64,000 bases of DNA. Origin: Mytilisepta virgata. Lineage: Eukaryota; Mollusca; Bivalvia; Mytilida; Mytilidae. How positions within the stretch are numbered: position 1 is the stretch's first letter; each line of letters opens with the position of its first letter. Position numbers and translations under genes: made by a program. Below, piece by piece: positions 1 through 11,109 of the stretch. Location: contig CM051514.1 of NCBI GenBank assembly GCA_028015205.1, positions 39,820,150-39,884,149 of the forward strand. The letters are read 5' to 3'. Under the pieces are notes generated by a model. It was not told where the DNA came from. It did no database searches and saw nothing but the letters and a program-made list of their open reading frames with translations.

Positions 1-539
1 ATAGATCAGTAACTATGATTTAATGTAGTAAATTACTCAATCCCCTAAGACAGTGTATTGTATATTTTTTAACATCACTTCAAAATATCCTATATAGCCA
101 TCATTATTGCACTTCTCGACGTTTTTATAGCCCCTTCGTTGGAAATGACTTTTCATAATTCTCCCACTTGCAATTTCATGCTTACTCTTTCCGATCAGTT
201 AATATCGCCACCGTGCTATTTTGTGAGAGTTCACATTGCGGGTACTGTTTTGTCTTTTGGTTTTCTCTTTTTGTGCTTTCATTCTTTCGTGATCTAACTT
301 TTCCGTTTTATATCTTAATTTTTTTGTAATAAGTCCTCTTGAACTTATTGCATCAGTATTTTTATACCGGCATCCGTCTCATATCTGTAATGTCCTTCAA
401 TTGTGCTAGAGCAAATCACCTGGGGAAAATAGGTTACCAGTAGTACCAGTAGACTCAGTAGGTTGGTTGCCTTTAATTTGTATAAAAGGATTACATTTAA
501 TATCCAACCCATACCAAAAAGGACAAATATACCTAAGGA
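1..539. other. Non-coding AT-rich stretch, no gene seen
   Basis: I see no supported gene, RNA or clear repeat here. The short overlapping open frames on the minus strand lack recognisable motifs and run into the dispersed repeat that follows. Confidence 0.6.
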
Positions 540-1050
540 GCAATAATAAAACGTAATCCATTGGACAGACAAACCCGGGAAGACAAATGAACAACCACAA
601 GCACAACAAATAAAAACACAGAAAACTAAAAAACAATGAACAACACGAACTCCTATAAAAACCAGGAGTGAACCCAGTTGAAATATCGGATTTTTCGGCT
701 TGAATATATCCTGGGAATCAAAACTAAGTCATTACTTTGGTTACTAAATCTAATACTAAACTAAAGATAAGAAGTTACAGGCTTAGACATAAATTGACAT
801 GTAGCGTGCAGACAAACTCCGCCCACTTTCACACGATTGGCATTATATGAATACATTACACCAGGTGCTCCGGAAGGGTAAACAGTTCCTGCTCCGTATA
901 CGGCACCCGTCGTGAAGTTCAACAAAGTCGATCCGGCGGAAGTCACAAATCGGTGGATGCACATAAAAGGTTACGACAGTGGGATCAGGTCCAACATCAT
1001 CTTAGATATTGGAGAATTTAATGGTCAATCAATTCGTGATGACCAAAGGT
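540..1050 (-). repeat. Dispersed mussel repeat (PSGAP family), copy 1
   Basis: This block shares long near-identical stretches with 26560-26935 and 32640-33020, and more distantly with 37555-37990. Shared landmarks on the plus strand are ACAAATGAACAACCACAAGC, CAGTTCCTGCTCCGTATA and TCAATCAATTCGTGATGA. Read on the minus strand, the most conserved part encodes a short peptide containing TTGAVYGAGT and YPSGAP, which is why small open frames recur at each copy. I recognise it as an extremely abundant Mytilus repeat, but its class (MITE, LTR remnant or other) cannot be decided from these copies. No target-site duplication was found. Confidence 0.75.
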
Positions 1051-1314
1051 AGGTTTATGATGAGCAGTATGAAAATAAATGCAACATGCCAGATCAAACA
1101 TTCTACATATAAGACCAATTTGGTGGGGTGGGGATACAATTTTTATCAGCATGAATATTTTCCACAACATAAAAAAATTCTTCAAATGGTATACTTCTCC
1201 TTCGTAAACATCTTCAACATGTCTGTTAACATTGTTCCAAGTTTTCTTAGATCCGGAATAAAAGCTGTACGAGGAGTTTTAAATACACTAAAATGGCACT
1301 CTTTATACACAGTT

Positions 1315-1487
1315 GTCACAAAAAATGGCTAACATGGAAAATCTGGGAAAAAATTTTCAAATTACTCCTTCATGTACATCATAACAAAATTTCAAAGATC
1401 TGGGTTAAAAGATGAAAGTCGATTACAAAAATAACTACCCTATTTCCCCACTTGTCCATCACCTCTCCCGCCCGTAAGACTTTCACA
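1315..1487 (+). repeat. Flanking repeat X, copy 1
   Basis: About 173 bp, from GTCACAAAAAAT to a C-rich end containing CATCACCTCTCCCGCCC. It is nearly identical to 3585-3766 in the same orientation. The two copies bracket the 1.4-kb tandem repeat between them, so it may be an alternative segment of that satellite or the sequence the array sits in. Confidence 0.7.
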
Positions 1488-1495
1488 TACTATAA

Positions 1496-2042
1496 TTAAT
1501 CCATTAATTATCTCAGTTTCAGAGAAATGCACCTCCAGAATTTTATTAATTATAAGAGTTGGTAAAGTTTGACTACATGATAGATAAATAATAAATGTCT
1601 TAACCTTAAAATTGTAATATTGACTGAAAGAGGGTAGATTTTAGTTTAAAAAAATACGAAAACATTAACTGATTTTGCTTCTGACAAGTAATGGGGGGTA
1701 ATAAACTGGGACTTGTGAATTGACATGCGGTGTGTTAAACTTTGACAATGATAAACGGCACCTGCATTGGTAAGTTAAATTGCGGACAAAAGAGCGGGAA
1801 AAGTAAACCGTTTTTTCCCACATATGTAATGGATTTTTATTCAAAATCTGAAAAATTAAGTCTCAATTGGATTGTAACGCTGCATCAGACCTCAACTTTA
1901 AGCCGAAGTGGAGTGAAATTTAACATTTTTAAATCCTTTTTTATGGAAAATTTTTAAAAAGTTGCTATGCCAACTAGGTTTCCACGGATATTTTTTATTT
2001 ATTTTATCATGATTGAAACAATGCTAACATAATGGCCTTTCA

Positions 2043-2102
<60 letters not shown>

Positions 2103-2940
2103 ATATTATTTTAGTCTGAAAATGCCACAAGACCATGACATTTGTTAGCTCACTTCACATAGAAAATGGTACTATTAATTTATGGAGTCTAACCTTTAAG
2201 GCTATCAGTAGCCACCGAGAAGGCAATATATAACAATGAAATTCTTTAAATTGTTAATTTATTTAATGATTTAATTTTTAACTGTTGAAAATTTAAATAT
2301 AAAGGTTATCTTTTGTCATGTAATTGTTCTCATATGTCCTGAGCAACCACATTATGTATTTTTAACAATCCGCAATGATACAACATAAGAGCAGGACTAT
2401 ATATGCAGTAATTGTGAGAAAAAAAAACTTTCCTCCTTCCATTTTATATGCAAGGAGACAAGTGTTTATATTGGAAAATATTTTGATTTGATTATCTTAC
2501 AATTCATAGGTTTGCTTTTGTCCAAAGTTTTATAATACCGATAATATGGTACCAATGAAAAAAAAAGGGGGAGGGGGGGTACTATCTCCTTTCATGTCAT
2601 TTAGTGAAAAGCTAAACATATGTAAAAAGCTGGTGGATTGTGCATTCAAAAACTGAATCGAACAAATTATTTCTGTAAAAAGTCTTTTCAAGTGATGAAA
2701 TGCTCAAAATGGTCACCATAGAACATGAATTTTTGCTTTGCATTCTGAATTTCTTGTAAACTTTTTTTGGTAAATTACTTCCCATTTACCGAGTCAGTAT
2801 GAATATTTGAAATAGGTATTATTTACTTATCATTTATTATAAGTCATATTTTGATAAATGAGACAGTTTTGAATTCGTAAAGACCTGAAGAATAATAAAA
2901 TTGACCATTCTTTAAATAAAAGAGTTATAAAAGTGCTCTT
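1496..2940 (+). repeat. 1.4-kb tandem repeat unit A
   Basis: A unit of about 1,436 bp that begins near TTAATTATCTCAG and is followed directly by a truncated second unit (2941-3584). The same family recurs at 61985-64000. Unit A contains a large AT microsatellite at a position where other units have only a few AT repeats, and a G-run near 2560. The small open frame at 1742-1957 lies in the repeat, recurs in diverged form in the other units and resembles no protein I know. The unit is treated as non-coding satellite-like DNA. Confidence 0.8.
2045..2100. repeat. (AT)28 microsatellite inside unit A
   Basis: An uninterrupted AT dinucleotide run of about 56 bases. Unit B (near 3480) and the units at 62.5 and 63.9 kb have only short AT stretches at the same place, so the expansion is specific to this copy. 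Confidence 0.9.
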
Positions 2941-3584
2941 TAATTATCTCAGTTTCAGAGAAATGCACCCATAGAATTTTATTAATTATAAGAGTTGGTA
3001 AAGTTTGACTACATGATAGATAAATAATAAATGCCTTAACCTTAAAATTGTAATATTGACTGAAAGGGGATAGATTTTAGTTTAAAAAAATACGAAAACA
3101 TTAACTGATTTTGCTTCTGACAAGTAATGGGAGGTAATAAACTGGGACTTGTGAATTGACATGTGGTGTGTAAAACTTTGACAGTGATAAACGGCACCTG
3201 CATTGGTAAGTTAAATTGCGGAAAAAAGAGCCGGAAAAGTAAACCTTTTTTCCCACATATGTAATGGAATTTAATGCAGAATCTGAAAAATTAAGTCTCA
3301 ATTGGGTTGTAACGCTGCATCAGACCTCAATTTTAAGCCGAAGTGGAGTGAAATTTAACATTTTTAAAGCTTTTTTTATGAAAAATTTTGAAATGTTGCT
3401 ATGCCAACTAGGTTTCCATGGATATCATTTTATTTATTTTATAATGATTAAAACAATGCTAACATAACGGCCTTTAAGAATATGTAAATGGGTATTATTT
3501 ACTCTGAAGATGGCACAAGACCATGACATTTGTTAACTCACTTCACATAGAAAATGGTACTATTAATTTGTGGAGTCTAACCTT
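2941..3584 (+). repeat. 1.4-kb tandem repeat unit B, truncated
   Basis: The first 640 bases of the same unit, in the same orientation and directly abutting unit A. Similarity stops at GGAGTCTAACCTT, where repeat X copy 2 begins. Sequence differences from unit A are moderate, so this pair is older than the pair at 62-64 kb. Confidence 0.8.
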
Positions 3585-3766
3585 GTCACAAAAAATCACT
3601 AAGATGCACAACATGGAAAATCTGGGAAAAAATTTTCAAATTACTCCTTCATGTACATCAAAACAAAATTTCAAACATCTGGGTTAAAAGGTGAAAGTTG
3701 ATTACAAAAATAACTACCCTATTTCCCCGCCTGTCCATCACCTCTCCCGCCCATAAGCCTTTCACC
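3585..3766 (+). repeat. Flanking repeat X, copy 2
   Basis: Second copy of the 1315-1487 repeat, same orientation. It differs by a small insertion after the first 12 bases and scattered substitutions. Confidence 0.7.
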
Positions 3767-4074
3767 ATACAATAAGCCGTGCAAACCTACCAATAAGAGC
3801 AAAGCAGGAATTGGGGATTTATAATGACAATACTGGTATAATATTCTAAAAGTAACACAATTTACAATATGTTGTCTTTTGTTCGTTTGTGACTGAGTGA
3901 AGTATATGTAGAAGATATTGAAATTTAACCTAGTAAGAAAATAAAATTGTTAAGAGTGGATCCAATATAATGATCATCTCTTTATTTTATCGGACCAGGT
4001 GGATCTTTCTAAGGAGGAAGTTTTGAATAAAAGTTTTAACTTTATGAAAATAAAGTATAACAAAACGATCTTAA
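3767..4074. other. Non-coding stretch, nothing recognised
   Basis: AT-rich sequence between repeat X and the next dispersed element. No open frame or repeat I can support. Confidence 0.6.
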
Positions 4075-4805
4075 GAGCCTGTATCGCTCACCTGGATTTA
4101 ACTTTTAATCTTGAGCAGGAATAAAAATTTAAGTGTTGCAGTCAATTTGGCTGGTTTTTCTATAGGGTTCTATGTTAAACTATGTTCGGCTGTGGCAGCC
4201 ATCTTGGTTGACAGTCCATGTCAATGGAAACATTTCTAAAAGAGAACCATCTAAGTACCATTACTGCTACGTCTTGTTCCAACTGGCTAAGTGGTTTCAC
4301 ACAAGAAGACTTTTAAATGAATTTTCTCAAAGGATACTATAATTAAACTAAGTTCGACTGTGGCGGCCATATTGGTTGACAGTCGGGGTCATCGGGCACG
4401 ATTCTGAAAGAGGACCATCTAAGGACCACTGCTACCAAGTCTAGTTCTAATTGGCTTAGGGGTTTCAGACAAGAAGATTTTTGAGTGAATTTCCCATAGG
4501 GTCCTATGTAAAACTAAGTTCGGCTGTGGCGCCCATCTTGGTTCACAGTCCGCGAAATCGGAAACATTTCTGAAAGATGACCTCCTGAGGTCCTTTGCTG
4601 CCAAGTCTGGTTCCAATCGGTAGAGTGGTTTCAGACATGAAGATTTTTCAATGAATTTTCCCATAGGGCCTTATGTTAAGATATGTTCGGTTGTGACGGC
4701 CATCTTGGTTGACAGTCTGGGTCATCGGACACATTTTTTAAACCAGATATCCCAATGATGCTTGTGGCCAAGTTTGGTTCCATTTGGTCCGCTGTTGTTT
4801 GGTAA
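4075..4805 (+). repeat. GCCTGTATCGCTCACC element with about 180-bp tandem core
   Basis: Starts with GAGCCTGTATCGCTCACCTG, a head also found at 17549 and, mutated, at 21606. The body is about four diverged tandem units of roughly 170-180 bp. Each contains a version of CCATAGGGTCCTATGTTAAAC, GTTCGGCTGTGGCGGCCAT and GGTTTCAGACAAGAAG. The right end that closes the 17.5-kb relative (AGGTGAGC) is not found, so this copy is probably 3'-truncated. A minus-strand open frame (4419-4664) is a by-product of the tandem units. Confidence 0.75.
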
Positions 4806-5089
4806 TTAATTGTATATTTTTAAGGATTGGTCCTTCCCTTTATTAATTTGCCAGGTAAAAAGGTATATGAGAGGTTACGTTTTATGTTTTATGTGACTAC
4901 TTGTTGGGGTTGTAAAGTAAAACAATGTTAGCAACGTATATTTATTTAAAATACTTAATATTTAAAATGTTAAACATAGTATTTTCTTTCGGAAATTAGA
5001 TATTTCAACTACTTTGGTTTGAAATATTTGACAATTGCTGTACCATAAATAATTTAGAGGTAATCAATATCCCTTATTATATATATTTT

Positions 5090-5388
5090 GGGGGGAAATA
5101 TGTTTTTTTGTTTGTTTTGGGTTTTACGCCGTTTTCAGCACATTTGGCTATTCCGCGGCGGCCAGTTTTTATTGGTGGAGGAAGCCGGAGTACCCGGAGA
5201 AAACCACCGACCTTCGGTAGAAAAATTGGCAATCCTTGTCAATTTACATGATTAAGATTGGATTCGAACACACCCCGCCACCGGTGAGATTCGAACTCGC
5301 AACCTCAGTGTTGGTAGGCTAGTGATCTTTAGTAGTCATGACGAACTACCTAGACCACTCGGCCACCGAGGCCCCGGGGGGAAATATG
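5090..5388 (-). mobile_element. tRNA-derived SINE with 13-bp target-site duplication
   Basis: The element occupies 5103-5375, read on the minus strand. Its head carries a polymerase III A-box-like TGGCCGAGTGG and a B-box-like GAGTTCGAATC in Leu/Ser-type tRNA spacing. It ends in a short oligo-A tail, seen as T7 at 5103. The flanks GGGGGGAAATATG (5090-5102 and 5376-5388) are a perfect 13-bp direct repeat, the hallmark of LINE-mediated insertion. The body is shared with 22492-22661 and 38812-39034. It looks like a full-length bivalve SINE; I cannot assign a published name with certainty. Confidence 0.9.
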
Positions 5389-6035
5389 AAAACCTAATCA
5401 TATCAAAAATAAACTATAAGGATGTCGTTTAATTATCTACATGTACATGTTTTTCTAATACGGTTCATCAACATTTGTAGCACAGAATATTAAATTTATC
5501 ACCTCGTAGATAGTTTAGAAGACTCAAGTCCAAGGAGGTATCACAGACTCAGTTGCTAGGAATTCGTTGCTAAACACGATCTTGCTGCTTGACATTAACC
5601 GTAATAAAATTAATAAATAGCCTGTTGTAAACGAACCCAAACGAGTATCTGCTCTCATATACGACTCTTTCAGAGATGTATTTGGCATTTAAATCTGCTC
5701 TACAAGAGTTGATACATGTATAATCCTTGTCTATATCAGACATACTAGAAATAAACCTATTAAATTATAAACGTGAATGAATTGATACATGTGTTACTTC
5801 AACACTTTCTTTGTAAAATAAAATGTTGTACGAGACCAGAATGACCGTTTAGGTCAAAAATATGTGGTCGGCAACTGACAAAGAAATTCGCTTATCGAAC
5901 TTGCAATAAGGTGTAACATTTTTATTCCTGTCGAATGGCTCATTAAATTTTAAAAAGTGGATTTTAAGATAAATAACAGTAATACGAGCGTAAAGGCACT
6001 ATTTATTTGAATGTAAATAAATCGGAAAGGGCAAC
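5389..6035. other. Non-coding stretch, nothing recognised
   Basis: No supported gene or repeat. Ordinary AT-rich spacer between the SINE and the next minisatellite. Confidence 0.55.
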
Positions 6036-6430
6036 TTTCATTACTTGGCTTAAATAAAACAAATGTTTATTTACCTTTTTTGCTGATAGTAAGTCACAGA
6101 CAAAACCTTTTTTTGTCATGCACATTTGGTGATGATTTTGTGCCAAGAATGTATGAACCTTTTTTTTTTTATAGAAAAATAAATGAAAAAAAAAATATAA
6201 CTTAACTAAACATAATGAAAAAGAATTTCGGATGCAGAGGGGAAAATGACAATATTTGGAATTTTGTGCCATGAATATATGAACCATTCTTTCACAGTTG
6301 AAAAAGAATAAGTGAAAAAATTATTACTCAACTGGAAATGATTGAAAAGAATACTGAAGTCAGAGGGAAAAAATCTAAATTTTTTGGGATTTTGTGCCAA
6401 GAATATATGAAACATTTGTCTTTTGCATAG
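6036..6430. repeat. Minisatellite, about 125-bp unit, three copies
   Basis: Three diverged tandem units marked by TTTTGTGCCAAGAATRTATG at about 6136, 6261 and 6389. The overlapping minus-strand open frames (6003-6287 and 6206-6415) repeat the peptide HIF(L/M)AQN only because of this periodicity and are not considered genes. Confidence 0.75.
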
Positions 6431-6484
6431 TAAGAAAAATAAGGTAAAGATGTGATCAAAGAACTAAATGGGAATGATTTATGG

Positions 6485-6848
6485 ATGGATGAATTGTTGT
6501 TTAACTTCCAGTGGCAGCCAGGTGCATATCAGGACGAGAACATGTTGATATGATAATGAATATGATCCCTTCTTTGTACTAGATCGACACGCTCAGCCGG
6601 AATTTTAATGTGCTAGCCCACCAGGTAACTGTCCGCAGGAAGACATATCACCCCACTAGGACATATTATACTCACTCCGAGCCGACCAGTAGATCTTTGC
6701 TCTTACTCCTAGATGCCGCGTGCTTGGCGGAGAAGCAGCAAATACCAATGTTAATGTCTTTGGTTTGACCCGGCCGGCGATTGAATCCGCGACCATCCGC
6801 CCTCGAGGCGATCACGCTACCAAACGAGACCACCGAGGCGTTTGGAAA
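6485..6848 (-). mobile_element. tRNA-like-headed SINE, second family (degenerate)
   Basis: Read on the minus strand, it opens with a tRNA-like head of which CGCCTCGGTGGTCTCGTTTG is the first part. A decayed B box, GCGGATTCAATCGCC, follows. It closes with a conserved 3' domain whose plus-strand form is TTGTTTAACTTCCAGTGGCA followed by CAGGACGAGAAC. The same 3' domain appears at 28187-28245. I see no convincing target-site duplication, so the exact ends are uncertain. Confidence 0.6.
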
Positions 6849-8435
6849 AGTTAGAAGGGAAAACAAGACGAATTCGTGAAACGGCTACGGACAATTAGCA
6901 ACAGAAAACTATAATCAAAGAGAAAAGAATAAAGATGAAAACTAGTCATTCTAGTAGTCTCCGTTTGAAATTAGAAACATTGTATCACATTATCATTCAA
7001 TTAATTAAATCTTTCACAACAATCGTAGAATCTGCATACTGGTGATTCTGACATAACCTTGTCTAAGAAGTTTATTTACACAGTAGTTACAGATGCTGAG
7101 GGCAATATCACGATATATGGGCTGCCCAAAGGCCTTGATAACTACTAGGTAAACTGAAATGATCAGGTTTCTTGGTCCATACCATGGCCAAGGGCAGTCC
7201 ATGCATCGTTGTACTATATCTCTGGGTATTAATTTCATTAGAAAATCACAGATAAGTACTGGTCAATAGTACTTCAATAAAAACTTTTGGACCTACTGTA
7301 TGATGTTCTTTCGCGAAATGTTTAAACATTACGCATTTTCCGCAAGATTTCTTTCAAATATGTCTAGTTTTATCTTATCGTAAAGTAAAAACCCGAGAAC
7401 ATCGATAATATTTATTTACAAGAAAAACAAATAGTGGCGTCCATTTGGGAGCGATTTGCCTCTATCCAAGGAGGATTAACCAGATATATTAGACAACAGC
7501 GATGCGAAAAAGACCGTCATTCCATAACAAACTGCAATAGGCACAATTCAAATCAGAGTTTAACTGATCAAGGATGAATGTGTTGTCTGAAAATTTCACG
7601 CGTTTACAGGTCTAGGTGGATACGTTTCTTTATATGCTGAAATTACTGATGATTAACTCAGACGTTCCCAATTCCTATATGTTTCCGTGGTTCGTCATTA
7701 GTCTCCACTTCCGGTCAGGTATTCGACTCTATTTTTAACTTTTTCGGTCATGAACTCTTAATAAATTTATAACTTCAAGATTATTTTGCATTCATTAAAA
7801 TAAAATTTTACGACTTTTATTCCTGATGCTGATAATATATTATTATGTACATAGATATTTTTGGACAATTCGGATCTATGGGATTTCTGTCGATTTATTT
7901 TCATATTTCTCGAGCTTTTACATTTAGTCCTGGGACTCCACTATTAAGAACAACTCGGAACGTTTTCATTCTTACTTATTTCCAGGTATTGACGATATAC
8001 CACAAGCACCTGGGGGAATGAATTTAGTGCATCTCTTCCTTTCTCCTTTGCTTCTCCCTTTTCTCTGCAACACCCACGATTTTCACTGTCAATTTGAAAA
8101 AAAAAACAACAAAAAAAATCATCATTTTATGAAAAAAAATAAACCCAATATTAAAGTATTATAGCATAAATCAAAAGTCCAATTTATGGTCGACCTACAC
8201 AGTGTACCATTTTATTGATGCTATTGTTACGATTTTCCATTCATTTATTTCAGTTTAAATATTAAATATTAATTGTCTACAGTTTTTTCTTTTGTTTTGT
8301 CTTAATTCGTATTTTGTATATAAACCTATGCGGGTGTTATGCAATAGTAAATTTTTATATAAACTTGACAGTCAAATTTTGTGCTATTGTGATGCTGAGA
8401 CGGACCACCACTCGGGATTGTCATAAATAAAGTCA
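6849..8435. other. Non-coding stretch, nothing recognised
   Basis: AT-rich sequence with a few homopolymers (A-runs near 8100). Small open frames here (for example 7014-7238 minus) show no motif, and no repeat partner was noticed elsewhere in the window. Confidence 0.55.
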
Positions 8436-8605
8436 AGAAATACCAAAGGGATATTCGAAAGGGGGGGCGTCGAAAATAACTGAAAAACTCGGGAGAACAA
8501 CGGAAACTAGACCAAGACAATACAAACACTACACTTAAAAACTAAAAACATATGAACAATATGGACCCCACCAAAAAACCGGGGATAGACTCAGTATATT
8601 CATAA
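8436..8605 (-). repeat. Fragment related to the mussel dispersed repeat
   Basis: Contains, on the plus strand, CCAAAGGGATATTCGAAAGG and then an AACTC-GGGAGAACAAC stretch followed by ACAATACAAACACTACAC. The layout resembles the outer part of the repeats at 540 and 37560. The match is partial, so assignment is tentative. Confidence 0.4.
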
Positions 8606-9134
8606 TTGTCACTCTCACGTTGGTCTCTGAGTTTTTATAAACATACTTAGACAATTGTGTGTTTCATTTCACTGTAAACATAAGCAGTGAGTGAGAGTTC
8701 AGACGAAATATGCTCTTCTGCAATTAACTTTTGTTGAGATTGCAGAACAATCAGTGTATGTTTTTATGAACATAATCATACAGTTTGTATGATAAATATT
8801 GTACACAGTTTTTTTATATTGTTATTATACACATTAAAACATTTTATTTTTTTCTTTAATATTTATTATTTACTTATTTTTTAAAGATATTAATGATAGA
8901 CTTATGTTGTATTCTGAGTTGGTTGATCCAACTTGAATATCTCTAAATGTATGCACAAACATAACATATAAAATACACAATTCATATTTTTCACCTCTAC
9001 ATGTCTGTTATGATGTTTTGTTGGGTATATCTAGCTATTCATTGCAGATAATTTAAATAACATAACACTGCAATAGGACACTAGGATTACAATTTTTGTA
9101 CAATATTTACAAATAATTGTATCTTTAACAGTCT
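8606..9134. other. Non-coding stretch upstream of the gag-like element
   Basis: AT-rich sequence with no gene visible. It may contain the 5' part of the retroelement that follows, but I could not identify an LTR or primer-binding site. Confidence 0.45.
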
Positions 9135-9253
9135 TTACTCGTTTATCTAGTAATATTGTTCACATACAATTGACCAATTTAATCTCAGACATATTTACTG
9201 GTTTATCTAGTAATATTGTTCACATACAATTGATCACTTTAGTCTCAGATCTT
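9135..9253 (+). repeat. 60-bp tandem duplication before the gag-like ORF
   Basis: Two direct copies of about 60 bp, each containing GTTTATCTAGTAATATTGTT and CACATACAATTGA. They end 40-odd bases before the gag start codon and could be part of the element's leader. Confidence 0.75.
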
Positions 9254-9295
9254 ATTTAAATTGGGCATCTACCTTCATCAGTATTCAATCTAGCG

Positions 9296-11109
9296 ATGTC
9301 TAGCAAAATTCCAATAAATATAAACACAGCTGACTTAAAACAAATTATGGCAATAAGAGACATTGGTGAAAAAAAGAGCAAAGATAATATTAACGGCCTA
9401 GAAGACTTGAAACAGCTGGAAGGAATCCCAAGCCACATATCGGAACCTTTATTCATGACTGATAAAATAACGTTTCTAGCTGTCGTTGCCACAGAAATCA
9501 TGGAGGTACCTGAAAATATAGAACAGCTAACAGAAATCACTTAAAAAGATGCTCAACCATCAGAACAAGAACCATCAACTATTGAGACTCAAAAGTTACA
9601 GAAACTTATTGAAGAATTAAAAACCAAAATTGTAATCGCCGAAGCGTCCAGAGTTAAAGAACATAGAGACAATAAAGAGTTGAAACAACAGTATGTAGAC
9701 CTAGCTACACAAATAGAACAACAGGGAAGAGAAAATATAAAAATGCAAACTCATTTTGCAGATATAAGAAAAGGCTATGAAGTGCTATTAGCTCAAATGA
9801 AATCTAAATTGCATGAAGAATCAACCTTTAGAGTACAGTTAGAACAAAATGAAGAAAAGATGAAATTCGAGATAAAAACCTTGATGGAAAATATTATTGT
9901 TCAGGAAACGGAGAGGGAAGATGAAAGACGAGAAATGGTAGAAAAAGAAAAAGCAAGGATTAAAAAAGAGGAAGAACTACACAATAAAATTCAAGATATT
10001 GAGAATCAACTTTTACTCCAAAAGAAAGCAAAAATAATTTCAGAGAAATTTACATCTGATGGCGTCTATAAAGGAAGAGTGACAACAAGTGTAGATAACC
10101 CTTACTCAAAAAAAGCAAGTAAAACAGCCAAATCAGAAATTAACAAGAAATCTCAAATTAAAGGTGATGAGCAAACTAACAAACCATATATCAGATCAAC
10201 ATTTGAGGGACCACTCCCTCAAAACTAGCAATATTTGACGGAAAAGCCGAATGGAAACCTTACTTTATGGAGCTCCAACGTATCGCACAAAAATACAACT
10301 GGAGTAAGAGGCAGAAACTAGATAAAATGATAGAATGCCTACGGGGATAAGGCCTTGATATGTTTTAGTACAAGACCAACAAAAATAAGAGACGATTTTG
10401 ACTTAGCTGAGAAAATGGAACAGAGATTTTGAAACATATATTTACCATCAACTCTCAGACGTCAATTGCATGACGTGAAACAATACATGGAGGAATCGAT
10501 AGAAGACTTTTCAGAGAGAGTGCAAGAAGTGGCTACATATGGTTATGTCCAAACACCAGAAAAAGTTGTGGAAATGGTAGCCATAGATGCATTTCTAAAA
10601 GGATGTTATGGTAAAAAAGCTGCCTTGTTTGCTATGGAAACAAATCCTTCCACCATAGATGAAGCGGTACAATACGTTAAAACCTCCATTCATAATCAAC
10701 GAATACTCTTAGGAAACAGATAACCTGAAGTTGAGAGGGTACAATTTGAAATAGATCAGGATGCCAATGGTGACCCGATGGAGACAACAATTCGACAATT
10801 AGACCAAAAGAATCTTCACATATGCAAGCATTTGACAATTTGGGAACAAGGATGCAACAGGCCGAAAAGAACATTACAGCAATAAAGACTGATATAACCA
10901 ACATTCTGTCTACCATAAACACGAAAGAATTGGCAAGATCTCCATCACCAAATAGGATCCCGTTACGAGAACAAGTAATCTGTTTCTCTTGTAACAAACA
11001 AGAACACTACAGCAATCAATGTCCAGAGGCGAACAATTTTTCTTTAAGCAGAAGAAACAGATCCCCATCACCCTTGGAACGAAGTAATTTAAACTTTCAA
11101 GGATGAAAG
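9296..11109 (+). pseudogene. Decayed retroelement Gag with N-terminal HhH and CCHC knuckle
   Basis: Gag polyprotein remnant, the particle-forming protein of an LTR-type element. The start is the ATG at 9296. Residues about 5-45 form a ComEA-like helix-hairpin-helix (INTADLKQ, then IRDIGEKK), a DNA-binding fold that is unusual on a Gag. A long charged coiled coil follows (9550-10060). A classical retrotransposon gag domain spans about 10222-10720, with FDGKAEWK, an MEQRF-type segment, EESIEDFSERV and a DAFLKG-type motif. A CCHC zinc knuckle (C-x2-C-x4-H-x4-C) lies at 10981-11022. The frame is broken by a TAA at 9542-9544, a TAG at 10226-10228 and several frameshifts between 10220 and 10820. 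This copy is therefore dead. It leads directly into the protease remnant. Ty3/gypsy-like affinity is inferred from the gag and protease style only. Confidence 0.85.

Noticed and set aside
761..964. Minus-strand frame containing TTGAVYGAGTVYPSGAP
   Set aside because: The same peptide appears at other copies of the dispersed repeat, in frames that stop at different places. It is treated as repeat DNA, although an ancestral coding origin is possible.
4419..4664. 81-codon minus-strand frame with repeated peptide
   Set aside because: The peptide periodicity equals the DNA tandem unit of the GCCTGTATCGCTCACC element.
9256..9540. 94-codon minus-strand frame over the gag start
   Set aside because: Antisense shadow of the HhH-gag coding region, with no motif of its own.
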